From assembly GCA_973895155.1 (NCBI GenBank), contig OZ316898.1:7068001-7132000 (forward strand): a DNA stretch of 64,000 nucleotides, written 5' to 3'. Positions 24,117 through 34,640 of the stretch are shown here, piece after piece. Under the pieces are notes generated by a model. That model searched no databases. It was not told where the DNA came from and worked only from the letters and a program-made list of their open reading frames with translations. The position numbers and the translations under genes were made by a program. Position 1 is the stretch's first letter. Each line of letters starts with the position of its first letter. This stretch comes from Marsupella aquatica. Taxonomy: Eukaryota; Marchantiophyta.

Positions 24117-26672
24117 ATGGCGGGGCCTCTTACGCACAACGCCATCCAATTTCTCATCAACGGGGAAGTGGATTTGCGTCCCGTGTTGCAGGTGATGGAC
24201 ATCAGGCAAATCGGCAATGCGCAGAGCACGCAGGAGCGGTTCCGTCTAGTTCTATCCGACGGGGTGTTCGTGCAGCAGGCGATGCTGGCAACGCAGCTCA
24301 ATGAGTATGTTAAGAGCAAGGAGGTGATCAAGGGCACCATAGTGCAGCTCGTGGAATACATTTGTAATACCGTTCAGAATAGAAAGATCATAATAGTTCT
24401 CAACATGGAGGTTGTGCAGGCCGTAGCTGATATCATTGGGAACCCGCAGACTCTGGCTTCAGGTCCAGACCAACTCCCAAGTGGTCCTGCTCCTGGGCAA
24501 TCAAGACCTCCCCAGCAGCAGCAGATTCAGAGCTCTTCGGCCACTGCTGGGAAACCCGTTCCACAGCCTCAACAATCATCTTATCAAGCATCAGGCAATG
24601 GTTGGGATTCTAGGCAAGGAACTGGTGGAAGAATAGGAGGGACAGGGCCGCCGGTCGCCAGTGCAGGTTACGGAAATAGCGAAAATGGTGTTCATGGTGC
24701 GTATTCCGCAGCTGGAAATGGTCCCTCTCCTGGTTTCCAGGGGCAACGGCAATTGGGTATGAACGGTGGAGGTGCCCCAGCCGGAGCACCTCCGGCCGGA
24801 GGAGGAGGATTCTCTCATAACAGCAGTGCCTATGGAAGGCCCTTACCCGCATATCAACCCCCTCCAATGTACACTATGAAAGGTCCCATCTCCAGGAATG
24901 AAGCTCCAGCAAGAATTGTGCCAATTGCAGCGCTGAATCCCTACCAGGGCCGGTGGACAATCAAAGCCAGGGTGACAGCTAAAGGAGATCTTAGGCGTTA
25001 CCACAATTCGAAGGGGGATGGAAAGGTTTTTTCCTTCGACTGTCTAGATGCAGAAGGAGGCGAAATTCGATGCACATGCTTCAATATTGTTGCCGATCTG
25101 TTTCATGATAAGGTTGAGGTGGGCAGAGTTTATATGATTTCGAAGGGGGCTTTGAAACCGAGTCAGAAACAGTACAATCACTTGAAGAACGAGTGGGAAA
25201 TACTGCTCGAGAATGCTTCGACCGTGGAACCCTGTATGGATGAGGACAACTCTATACCGCAGCAAGTATACGATTTCAAGCCTATCAGTGATGTCGAGAA
25301 CATGGAGAACAATGCCATGGTTGATGTCGTTGGTGTCGTTCTGAACATTCAGGATACCGTACAGATCATGAGGAAGAACGGAACCGAAGCCTTGAAACGA
25401 AATCTCGGAATGACTGACCAGTCGGGTCGCGGTGTCGAACTGACAATGTGGGGTTCATTTTGCAATAAAGAGGGGGCAGAGATACAGGAACAGATTGCTG
25501 CCGGGAAGTTCCCTATTGTGGCCATCAAGGCCGGCCGAGTCAGTGACTTCAGTGGTAAGTCGATCGGGACCCTCAATACCTCACAGATCCTAATAAACCC
25601 AGATATTCCAGAGGTTCACAAGTTGAGGATCTGGCACAATCAAGAAGGTAAGAACGCTGTGGTGGCCTCTATATCCAAGGAAGGCGGTCCTGGGCGAAGT
25701 GAAACACGCAAGTTCGTTTCGCAGATTAAGGATGAGAACTTAGGACGGAATGACAAGCCCGACTGGATCAACGTTAGAGCTACTATATCCTTCATTAAGG
25801 CTGATAACTTTTGCTATACTGCTTGCCCTCTGAAGGTCGGGGACAAGTTGTGTCAAAAGAAAGTAACGAACAACGGAGACGGTACTTGGCACTGTGATCG
25901 CTGCGATCAGTCAGTACCGGAGTGTGATTACAGATATTTGCTGAATATGCAGGTGCAAGACCATTCCGGTCTGACCTGGATCAGTGGGTTCCAGGAAGCT
26001 GGGGACGAGATATTCGGAGTCTCAGCCAAGGACCTGTTTATGTGGAAACAAGCTGACAATCCTAGATTTGGAGACACTGTCCAGAAAGTACTATTCTCAA
26101 GTCATCTGTTCAAGTTGAAGGTGAAAGAGGAGACGTTTCAGGATGAGCCGCGGGTGAAAAGCACCATAACCAAGTCCGAGAAGCTGAACTTTGCTACGGA
26201 GAGTAAGGTTTTGATAGATTCCATCAGGCAGTTAGAAAGAGGCGAAGTTGCAACTCAGCAAACCACAATGGGTTACACACCAACCGTGGCCCCTTCGTAC
26301 GGTGGGGCACCCACATCGAATTATGGTAGTTCAACTTATGGCAGCAGTTACGCGGCAAACGGACAAGGGGACCTAAATGCTGGTGGACTTGGAGGCAGCA
26401 CTGGTGGCTATGGAAGCTCCAACAGTAACAACAAGTGCTACAAGTGTGGAAAAGAGGGACATTTCTCAAGCTCCTGTCCTAATGTACAGTCCAGAAATGA
26501 TAGCTATCAAGGTGGAGCAGGTGGTGCAGGCGGAGGATCATGTTACAAATGTGGACAAGGGGGACACTTTGCGAGAGACTGTCCAAGTCAAAGTGGTGGC
26601 AAAAATTTTACTAGAGGTGGTAGTGGTGGTGGTGGATTCGGGAGTTCGGGTTATGGAGGGAGGGGCTTCTGA
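24117..26672 (+). CDS. RPA1: Replication protein A 70-kDa subunit, RPA1C-like
   Basis: Large subunit of the RPA heterotrimer that coats single-stranded DNA in nuclear replication, repair and recombination. The start chosen is ATG 24117, in a good context (GCCATGG), giving 851 aa. The frame is open further upstream but without another ATG. Parts: N-terminal OB fold (1-110), Gly/Pro/Gln linker (110-265), DBD-A (268-380, IVPIAALNPYQGRWTIKARV), DBD-B (390-505), and DBD-C (550-710) with zinc-ribbon cysteines C570, C579, C593 and C596. A Gly/Ser-rich tail carries two CCHC knuckles (C774-C777-H782-C787 and C809-C812-H817-C822). In Arabidopsis such knuckles mark the RPA1C/RPA1E class tied to repair and meiosis. 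The whole coding region is one exon, unlike KU70 or SPPL1 in this window. Confidence 0.96.
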   Translation: MAGPLTHNAIQFLINGEVDLRPVLQVMDIRQIGNAQSTQERFRLVLSDGVFVQQAMLATQLNEYVKSKEVIKGTIVQLVEYICNTVQNRKIIIVLNMEVVQAVADIIGNPQTLASGPDQLPSGPAPGQSRPPQQQQIQSSSATAGKPVPQPQQSSYQASGNGWDSRQGTGGRIGGTGPPVASAGYGNSENGVHGAYSAAGNGPSPGFQGQRQLGMNGGGAPAGAPPAGGGGFSHNSSAYGRPLPAYQPPPMYTMKGPISRNEAPARIVPIAALNPYQGRWTIKARVTAKGDLRRYHNSKGDGKVFSFDCLDAEGGEIRCTCFNIVADLFHDKVEVGRVYMISKGALKPSQKQYNHLKNEWEILLENASTVEPCMDEDNSIPQQVYDFKPISDVENMENNAMVDVVGVVLNIQDTVQIMRKNGTEALKRNLGMTDQSGRGVELTMWGSFCNKEGAEIQEQIAAGKFPIVAIKAGRVSDFSGKSIGTLNTSQILINPDIPEVHKLRIWHNQEGKNAVVASISKEGGPGRSETRKFVSQIKDENLGRNDKPDWINVRATISFIKADNFCYTACPLKVGDKLCQKKVTNNGDGTWHCDRCDQSVPECDYRYLLNMQVQDHSGLTWISGFQEAGDEIFGVSAKDLFMWKQADNPRFGDTVQKVLFSSHLFKLKVKEETFQDEPRVKSTITKSEKLNFATESKVLIDSIRQLERGEVATQQTTMGYTPTVAPSYGGAPTSNYGSSTYGSSYAANGQGDLNAGGLGGSTGGYGSSNSNNKCYKCGKEGHFSSSCPNVQSRNDSYQGGAGGAGGGSCYKCGQGGHFARDCPSQSGGKNFTRGGSGGGGFGSSGYGGRGF

Positions 26673-28785
26673 AATTCTGCGGCCAATCACCGTTGTTTCT
26701 AGTCGCATGTCACAAGTCAAATGATCATGAGGGCTTTAAGATGGATTAGTAGTGATGGAAGGGCGTTAGAGGCACATTTGTTGCGAGGAAGAGCACGTGC
26801 GAACTTTGGGGTCGTTCTTTGAGCATCCTAGAGGAAGTTTTCTCTAATCTCCATTTTTGTAGATAACTTGGTTGTGTCTCATGTTACATGAGAAGCTGGA
26901 CGATAGCTCTATTATTTTCACGAGCCCCTTTCAATGTCAATTTGATGTGCCGTTGAATATTTGACATTCGAAATGCTTAGTTCTTAGTTTTCGACGCCCA
27001 GCTGGCCTTCCTTGACAACTACAGCGTTCCCACACTTAGACCTACGAAGCTTCGGCAGGCTCAGATCTGATTTATCTTCTCAAGTAAGTCAATAACTGCT
27101 ATGAGATAGAGGACTGGGTCCTCAACCGTGTGTCACAAATCCAAGTGAAGGGGAGATATTGGACAGCATTTACTTCGAACGTTTGGTCTAGCTTGTGAAG
27201 CACAAGATGCGTATGTTGCATCGTTCAAAGGGTTTGTTTCCTCACTTTTAGCGTGTAGTGGTGGTTGAGGACAGGTGGATGAGGGATCTGGTGCGAGCCA
27301 TTGCTTACTGTAGAGCGGTACTAGTGATGATTCTTACCCGCGTGAGTAGTAAAAAGGTTAGGATAGAACACGCGTAATGAATTTTGGTCGTGTATGTTGG
27401 GAGTTTCCAAAGGCATTTTTTCTTGATGCTTCACAGGAGTCCTTATCATTCAGCACTCTGAGGGTTGAATGGGTATCATTGGCATAGTGTAGGTGTATAT
27501 GTAGAATGCAGGAAGAACGACTAACTTAAAAAGTGGAAGTTACATCTGTCAAGCAAATGTCAGTAATTGTCTGCGTGAGCATTTGCCAGAAAAAGGGCAG
27601 AGTTAACAGCTAGATTCTTCTTATGTGTGTGCTTTATCAATGTGACTGCCATTCTCTTGTGTATGAGAATGAAAGGATACTCAGAATTCAAGATCCTGAC
27701 AGAAACCCAGCTCCTTTCCTTGTCTCATAATGTGCCTGGTCTCATCTGCTATCTTCAAATTGCTGTGGTTTTCTTTCAGACTCGAGTTCTTACGTACCAA
27801 TGTTTTCCCTTGAAAAGATGAACATTGTTCATTGTTTGTCTAACTCCACTGGTCAATTTAAACCTTGAGCGTGCCTTGGATTCACAGCTTGGCATACGGT
27901 AATTTTGTTGTCGCAATTTTTGTCGTGAATAATGATCTGCGGGTGATAAGTCCCTGTCCTCTCTGACTTGGTCATCACTGCAGACTTCAAAGTGAATGTA
28001 TAGTTCCTGGTTATTTTTTTCTCTGGAAGGCCTGGGTCATCGTTGTGCTGAGAGATGGTGATTCTGCTCGTGATCTCTTGCAAGCCTGCAGTTGTATTTG
28101 TTAGAGCCATAAGTCATGGCAGGAAGCACAGATGTCAGTACTGTTGTTCCAACCCCTCCAGGCTGACGTTCGTATTGCCACGCTAGACCAGTCAGTTAAT
28201 GTATTCTAAACAAGCTTTGCCCAATTAAGAATTGTCTTAATGGCTGGCAGATGTATTTCTCTTGGTCAGACCAGTAGGGTGAAATTCGTTCTTAAAACAT
28301 GTGCTTGAACTTAGCCTTGTATTGATAATTATAGTTTTACTACTCTACATGACATGAGTCCCATCTGGCCACGCAGTGCATGCCTAAAACTTCGTTCAGT
28401 TGATAACATAAGCCCCATCTTCAACTATTTGCAGAGCAGTACGAACCTGATATACAAATATTGAGTACCAGGCAATGACACTTGCTCTCCCATTGGATGG
28501 AACCCAAGAAACCAAACTAAACAAGATACTTTGTGAAGCAATCTCAGCACGAGTACTGCAATTCATTCAATGATCTGACCAAGCAGAGCATTTTGCACAT
28601 TTGCTTGTGGAGTTAACTTCAGGAGGGCAGAGTAGGCTTGGCATTGATTTCCTTTCACCCCCTGTGGCAGCTGATCCCACTCAGAGTACACTTCCACCAC
28701 AACTACTACTATAAGGGGCTCCGGGTTACCCGGAGTCTCATACCCAAGTAGTTCCTGTGGCTGAAACATTGGGGAGCACAGCAGC
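26673..28785. other. 3' UTR of RPA1 and intergenic DNA
   Basis: The first few hundred bases are likely RPA1 3' UTR. Two minus-strand open frames, 27853-28110 (85 aa, containing TYHPQIIIHDKN) and 28563-28769 (68 aa), look weakly protein-like. I cannot assign either or show conservation. Confidence 0.4.
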
Positions 28786-29128
28786 TGTTAGGTATTTACT
28801 CAAGGTCTAAGGTTACGGCATGTAATAGTAGTTAGACTAACCATAATCGGAGACATGGTTAGGTTAATTAGGATTCACACTATATGCCAAGCGGTGTTTG
28901 TTTGGATAAGTGAAACTTAGGCTCATTGTTAAGGAGCCACTTGAGATATGAAGATAACTTACACTGTGGAGACTTGGTATGGCCGACGGACTTAGAGTTC
29001 AGTAAAGCTCTTTTGTGTGTTCCCGTGGAAGTAGCCTCGAGGAGGTGAACCACATATCTCTTGTGTCGACTACTTGCGCAGTGGATGTGTCATGTGCTTA
29101 CCGTTACGAGTGTCGTCTATGCTCAACA
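28786..29128 (+). mobile_element. Solo copia LTR with target duplication GCAGC
   Basis: 343 bp with ends TGTTAGGTATTTACTC...CTCAACA, flanked exactly by GCAGC at 28781-28785 and 29129-29133. It matches the LTR subfamily at 22526-22860. No internal element sequence remains, as expected after recombination between two LTRs. Confidence 0.92.
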
Positions 29129-29194
29129 GCAGCGACTCCCTGGAGCTGTTGGATTTGCATTGATAGCTATGCCTACCCTCAGCCATCAGATCAG

Positions 29195-29690
29195 ATATAT
29201 GGCTCAAATCATAGGTCTCGTTGAGATCTACGTCTGTGAAAAAAAGCAGGCAAAATGGTTGGAAATTTTGTGGGAAATAACAAAAAAACAAACAAGGCAA
29301 TCTGATTGGCCGAATTTGAAATTTGAATTTTGTGGGGAAGGGTCGATCTGAGCCATCTGCATTTCTTGTCTCCAGAAATCTCATCATCATAGTGGCCAAT
29401 GTATGGCTCAAAAGAAAGATCTCACAGAGATCTATGGATGGGTTTTTTCCGTTTTTGTAAATGGGCTAATATTTTTGAAATGAAAAATAAAACAAATCCA
29501 AGCCTTCCTCGCTGTCAATTTTGTTGGTTTTACAATCTTTGCCGTCTATTTTGTATTGTCTCTATAAATCTTATCCATCCATGTTAGAAGGTGATCTAGG
29601 GTGAAAAATAAAGATCTCAATGTGATCTACGACTGGGTATTTTCTGTTTTGAAAATGAGTAAATATTTTTGAGAATAAAATTAGATGAAA
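29195..29690. repeat. Three diverged tandem units of about 200 bp
   Basis: Units start near 29195, 29399 and 29592. Each has a GGCTCAAA- or GGTGAAAA-like start, an AGATCTC...AGATCTA/TGATCTA block, GGGTTTTTTCC/GGGTATTTTCT, and an AATATTTTTGA...AAAATAAA or AATAAAAT stretch. The first unit is the most divergent. Confidence 0.6.
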
Positions 29691-30507
29691 TTTCAAGCTT
29701 CCAGCCATTCCTCCTCCCCGATGCTGGGTTTCTGTTTGCCCTTCCCAACATTAATGGCCGTACAGTACCAATGGTCCTTATATACCGGGAGTTGCTGTTT
29801 AAAGCACCACTGTACATGACAAAACCTGGATCCACCAGGTTTCACCAATTTTAGTACCAGTTTCTTGAAATTGTGGGTCAAAGTCTCACCCTGGAGGAGA
29901 GCATTGTGAAAAGGGACAAATCTTGGACACTTCTTCTATAATATGGTCACCCCTCTTGCCACTGTGTGTCTTGGGGGGTGGGGGAGGGTCTTTAATGGAA
30001 AGCAATGCTTGGTAGTAGTGCATTTTTATCTTTCAGGTAACCATAACTTAGCATGGAGGGCAACCCATAAATGAGGGAAAACAAGCTAGGATGGACTGCT
30101 AAGTATGTTGAATTGACAACCCCCATGGACAGTAGAGTCATACAGAAAGTGGTTGAAACTAGATGAGTAGACCAGCATTTGGATTCAAGTTCAGGGTGAA
30201 CTACTCTTTGACATAGACATCAACTGGTGAGTGTTCAATACCTGGGTGAAACTGTCTTTAGGCCTTCATAACGTGCTTTCCCTAAGTCACGCAAAGTTAA
30301 GATCAAAACAAACTTAGCTTTAGAGTACGTAGAGACCAGCTTAGTCCAGCAACAGAGGAGGAAATAACCGGGGAAGGAAATAACTCACTCAGTATTTTCT
30401 GGTTTCAGCAACTTCTCCATAGATTTTGCCTTCACTAATGTTTAGCCTGTGATCAGGGTGGTCAGGCCATCCTCTCCATTTATATGCAAACCAAACCAGA
30501 TTATTTT
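29691..30507. other. Intergenic DNA with a dispersed repeat
   Basis: No gene seen. 29819-29905 shares an ordered block (GACA-AACCT-GATCCAC, GGTTTCACCA, CTTGAAATT, CAAAGT) with 58357-58440, so both are copies of one dispersed family. Confidence 0.5.
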
Positions 30508-31787
30508 GATGTTTCTAGGGAGCTGATCCAGGTTTCAGCAGTCCATTGGGGCATCATAGACAACATTGAGGTCCATCAGGGCTTTAGCTTCCATACTCCA
30601 GAGATGAAAGAACTGTTAGTAATGTTATAGACGTTTTATTTGGATGTCTCTAGGTAGTCCATCCTGGTTTCAGTAGTGTATCCAAGCATCATAGACAAGG
30701 TTGAGGTCCATCCGGGCTTAAGCTTCCACAATCCAAAGTTGAAAAGGAATTGCAAATAATGTTCTAAGAGAAAATTGTGATGTTTCTAGGCAGTCCATCC
30801 GGGTTTATGTAGTGTATCCAGGTAGCATAGACAACATTGAGGTCCATCCGGGCTTAAACTTCCACAATTAAATGATGAAAGAACTGTAAATAATTTTAAA
30901 GGAGAAATTCTTGATGTTTCTAGGCAGTTGGTCTGGGTTCAGCAGTCTATCCAGGCATCATAGACCACAATGAGGTCCATCCGGGCTTAAGCTTCCTAAC
31001 TCAGACATGAAAGAACTGTAAATAATGTTATATGCGAAACTCTTGATGTTTCTAGGCAGTCCGTCCAGCATGATAGACCACAATGAGGTCCATCCCGGTT
31101 TAAGCTTCCCTAATCTAGAGATGAAAGGACTATAAATAATGCTATAGGTGTTGAAGTGAGAGAATGATAGAATTGATTCATGTTGGTTGAGGAGCAACCT
31201 ATATACATGAGGGGTGTCCAGTTAGGACATGTGGTTAGTATAACCATGGTTATGTCTATTGGGGTTAAAACAATAGGAGAAATCTTGATGTCTCTAGGTA
31301 GTCAGTCCCGGTTTCAGCACCCTGTCCAGCCATGATAGACCACAATGCAGTCCATCTAGGCTTAAGCTTCCAGAGATGAAGGAACTTGTAACTAATGTTA
31401 TAGGAGCAAATCTTGATGTTTCTAGGCACTCCTTCCAGGTTTCCTCAGTCTATCCAGGCATGATAGACCACAATGAAGTCCATCCAGGCTTAAGCTTCCA
31501 CAATCATGCAATGAAACAACTGTAAGTAACGTTATAGGAGAAAATCAAGTTGTTTCAAGGCAGTCTGCCCTGGCTTCAGCAGTCTATCCAGGCATGATAG
31601 ACCACAATGAGACCCATCCAAGCTTAAGCTTCCACAATCCAGGGGATGACAGAACTGTAAATAATGTTTTACGCGCAAATCTTGATGTTTCTAGGCACTC
31701 CTTCCAGGTTTTAGCGGTCTATCCAGGCATGGTGAACGGCAATGAGGTCCATCCGGACTGGGGCTTCTATAATGCAGAGATGAGATA
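30508..31787. repeat. Satellite-like array, nine units of about 131 bp
   Basis: Each unit carries TTGATGTTTCTAGGCA, a CAGTCTATCCAGGCATCAT part, ATAGACCACAATGAGGTCC, ATCCGGGCTTAAGCTTCC and GAACTGTAAATAATGTTATA. The ATAGAC..AATGAGGTCC block recurs near 30557, 30691, 30825, 30960, 31075, 31335, 31462, 31593 and 31727. Spacing is about 127-134 bp except where one unit has a deletion and where a 124-bp element is inserted. Units are diverged, so the array is not recently amplified. Confidence 0.88.
31149..31272. mobile_element. 124-bp solo LTR or TRIM inside the satellite
   Basis: It starts TGTTGAAGTG and ends TTAAAACA. ATAGG lies on both sides (31144-31148 and 31273-31277) and is present once in uninterrupted units of the array (TTATAGGAG). 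Length and ends fit the LTR of a miniature (TRIM) or small copia-type element. Confidence 0.85.
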
Positions 31788-32203
31788 ATTACGAACTCTC
31801 GTGTCCCAAAGCATCTAGACGATTCTGGAGATTGTTTCTCGCGTCAATTGCTCGCCCACCTTTGAATGACAGCGACTCCACTCGGCAGTAATTGCATCGA
31901 ACCGAAATTCGAGTTCCATCTCTGGTACACTCACGAGAGTTCTGGACAATTCGGGTAGAGGCTCGCCATCCCTGAACTCAGCACTACTTAAGCCCGTAAC
32001 GGTCTCCCAGCGCTCCACAGCACAACGAAACCAGTACCTTCTTGGCTGCTTTGCATTGTTGATCTCAGTGTGCACCTTCGAGTCTCGGATTCGGAGTTTC
32101 GATTGATCTACGTTTCGTCTAGTCTCGCTTGCTCACTTTTCTGAGGGAGAGGTTGTGTTTAGTGGTTCTGCTCATATCGGTAGAGAAGAGACAGATAGTC
32201 GAG
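31788..32203 (+). promoter_or_regulatory. Upstream region of the sHSP gene with a candidate heat-shock element
   Basis: TTCTGGACAATTC at 31940-31952 matches nTTCnnGAAnnTTCn with one mismatch (GAC for GAA), about 260 bp before the ATG. No perfect trimer was found, so heat control is inferred mainly from the gene family. Confidence 0.3.
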
Positions 32204-33411
32204 ATGGCTTTGACGCCCTTCTTTGGCCGCAACAATCGCAGCGGCAGCATTTGGGACCCGTCCAGCATTTTCGATCCGTTGGAGCCCTTTTCGATCTTGG
32301 ATAAAGGTTTCTTGGATCGATCCGTCTTCGGGCGAGATTTTCCTGGCGGCATCGCTGGTACCAGAGTGGACTGGGTGGAGACTCCCGAGGCTCACGTCTT
32401 CAAAGTCGATGTTCCCGGTAAGTAATTTGTGTCATTCAATGGGAACTTCGACGCTTGCTTCGTCGCATCCTGAACTGTGTCTGTTTAATCGAGTGGAGTA
32501 GTGAACGTATTAGGAGCAACCACATGGTTCTTTCGACCGTCTCCACTGCTTAAGTCCAATTTTCTTCCTAGCTTAGGACTCAGCCCTTTCCTTTGGTTCC
32601 ACTTAGTGAATTCCCCAACTTATTATTTCTCGTGGCACTTAGCTTTGAATTTGTACTGCTGTATTTTAGCGTGATACGATAGCGCATGACGGGCTACATT
32701 CTTGTCGATGTCGATCCTGAACGAAATTTGAGCGACTGGTTCCGCAATTTGAGAGACGATCTCGTACTTTACACCACTCTTGTAGTCGGCGACAGGTAGA
32801 TTTTGTGACCAAGTTATTCGTTCTAGCAAGTGAATTCTGCTATCGATCATCCTGTGGGGCATTCTGTGTAGGAAACATCTCACAGTAGAGGTAGGTCTTG
32901 TTGCGAAGATAGTTAGTGTCACTACGAAATGAATTTTGCTGTCGATCATTCTGTAGGGCAGTTGTAAGGGAAAGGTCATAGTAGAGGTAGGTTTTGTTGC
33001 CAAGAGCGGTCGTGAGATTCCGTTACTGCAGACTACGACGAACAGTCTGGACAGGCTCTGAAGTAATGGTCCAGACTAATCGAGCTCTGCAATGCGCTGC
33101 CTGACGTGATTCTCACGAAGTTGGGCGTTTCCATTGATTCATCAGGGATGAACAAGGAGGAGGTAAAGGTCGACGTTGTGGACGGGAGGACTCTAAGCAT
33201 CAGCGGTGAGCAAAAGAAGGAAAAAATCGAGGAGAAGGACTCATGGCGATGTGTGGAGCGCTCACAGGGCAAATTTTCCAGACACTTCGGGCTGCCGGAA
33301 AATGCGAAAGTGGAAGAGGTGTCTGCCAAGGTGGAGAATGGAGTTTTGACAGTGACTGTTCCGAAGGCAAAAACTGACCCTCGAAAGGTGCGGGCGGTCG
33401 CAGTAGCCTAG
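32204..33411 (+). CDS. Class I small heat-shock protein (HSP20), two exons
   Basis: ATP-independent cytosolic chaperone that holds unfolding proteins. Exon 1 is 32204-32417, the intron 32418-33145 (GTAAGT...CAG), exon 2 33146-33411; 480 nt, 159 aa. The N-terminus has the class I pattern (MALTPFFGR, IFDP, then DWVETPEAHVFKVDVPG). The alpha-crystallin domain spans roughly residues 54-150 and ends with the NGVLTVTVPK motif. At the C-terminus the usual I-x-I anchor is only represented by VAV in VRAVAVA. The splice joins PG to MNKEEV without loss. A 728-bp intron is unusual, since most class I sHSP genes in flowering plants have none. The intron holds a two-copy duplication at 32831-33004. Confidence 0.95.
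32831..33004. repeat. Two-copy tandem duplication inside the sHSP intron, period about 99 bp
   Basis: TGAATTCTGCTATCGATCAT and TGAATTTTGCTGTCGATCAT start the copies at 32831 and 32930. Both end in GTAGAGGTAGGT(C/T)TTGTTG. Confidence 0.8.
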
Positions 33412-33470
33412 GTTTGAGAGAAGTGTTGGTCTTTGCTTCGCATGTGCATATAAAGGTTTAGAACGCTGAA

Positions 33471-33722
33471 GCAAATCTCAATGGAGAAAAGACGCACACG
33501 CACTGATAGATTTCATAGGTTTCGTTCCCATAGTAATGGCCAGTCGAAGCCCAGAAAACTGTCCACCAAATAGTTTATGCTGAAAGCCTTAATAGTTTTG
33601 GCAAATCTCAATGGAGAAAAGACGCACACACTATGATAGATTTCATATGTTTCGTTCCCATAGTATTAGCCAGTCGAAGCCCATAAAACCGTCCACTACA
33701 TAGAAGATGCCGAAAGCGTTAC
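33471..33722. repeat. Two-copy tandem duplication, period 130 bp
   Basis: GCAAATCTCAATGGAGAAAA starts the copies at 33471 and 33601. High identity follows through GATAGATTTCATA, GTTTCGTTCCCATAGTA, CCAGTCGAAGCCCA and CCGTCCAC. Confidence 0.92.
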
Positions 33723-33780
33723 TAAAGTTTAGTCAGGAGGGGTTCGACTGAGTGACTGTAAATATTCATGTTCCACCTAT

Positions 33781-33976
33781 GATTTCGAAAAGAAATACAT
33801 AAAATACCTTTTGCTGTATTTTGCCGCAGAAATCTGTGTGTATCCACCTTTTAGTTTTGTCAGTAAGGACTGGCTGCAAACGTATTACTTTTCCACATAA
33901 TTTCGAAAAGAAATGCGAAAAATCCACCTTTAGCTCCAGTACTTCGCAGCAGAATTCTGTGTGGATCCATCTTCTC
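33781..33976. repeat. Two-copy tandem duplication, period about 118 bp
   Basis: TTTCGAAAAGAAAT recurs at 33783 and 33901. GCAGA(A)ATCTGTGTG(T/G)ATCCA follows at similar distance in each. Confidence 0.75.
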
Positions 33977-34423
33977 TTCCAGATAAAGTTGACAATCTGT
34001 AAATGTGTCGAGACTATTCCAAAGAAGTGCTCTGAACACTTCACCGAGATTGCTCGTAAAAGCTACGGTGGCCAATCTTGCCATCTGTAAAATAACTCGG
34101 GGAAGTTGCCCATGCCCAACAAAACTTCATCCCATATGACTGACCTATTTCTTGTTTCAATATCACAGAAGGAAATGATACTTTGATAACATGCATCAAA
34201 GTTATGATGCTCTGCATCAGAGTCGATCGTTTGTAGCAATAATTCCTCAAATTGAATTCGGAGTCTCAACTACCGAGGAAAGTAAAGCAGACTTCGAATT
34301 GCTCTCACGTGACAAATGGGGTTAGAATGGTGGATAAACAGTGTAAACACTGAGAAAATATTGAGCAAACTTCAATTACTTTTACTCCACAGAAGGACTT
34401 AGAAATGATCACTGTCTAAGACA

Positions 34424-34640
34424 GTGAGCCAAAGTCCAGAATAGTGGGTTAAATCAAAAAGGACGTGGGCTGTGTAGCAGGTAGCACCTAGGCACCCATC
34501 TCTAATAGACATTCTAGTTTGAGCGCTATATAGCCTATCCAAATAGTGGGCCAAAGTCCAAGGCTAAGGGGTTCAGTAAGGACGTGAGCTATGTAGCAGG
34601 TAAAACCTAGGCACTCACCGTCTCTAACAGGCACTATACC
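34424..34640. repeat. Two-copy tandem duplication, period about 122 bp
   Basis: GTGAGCCAAAGTCCA (34424) and GTGGGCCAAAGTCCA (34546) are each followed by AGGACGTG, TGTAGCAGGTA, ACCTAGGCAC and TCTCTAA. Confidence 0.8.

Noticed and set aside
30508-31787. CRISPR-like array
   Set aside because: Units are 131 bp, diverged along their whole length and without distinct spacers, in plant nuclear DNA; this is a satellite-type array.
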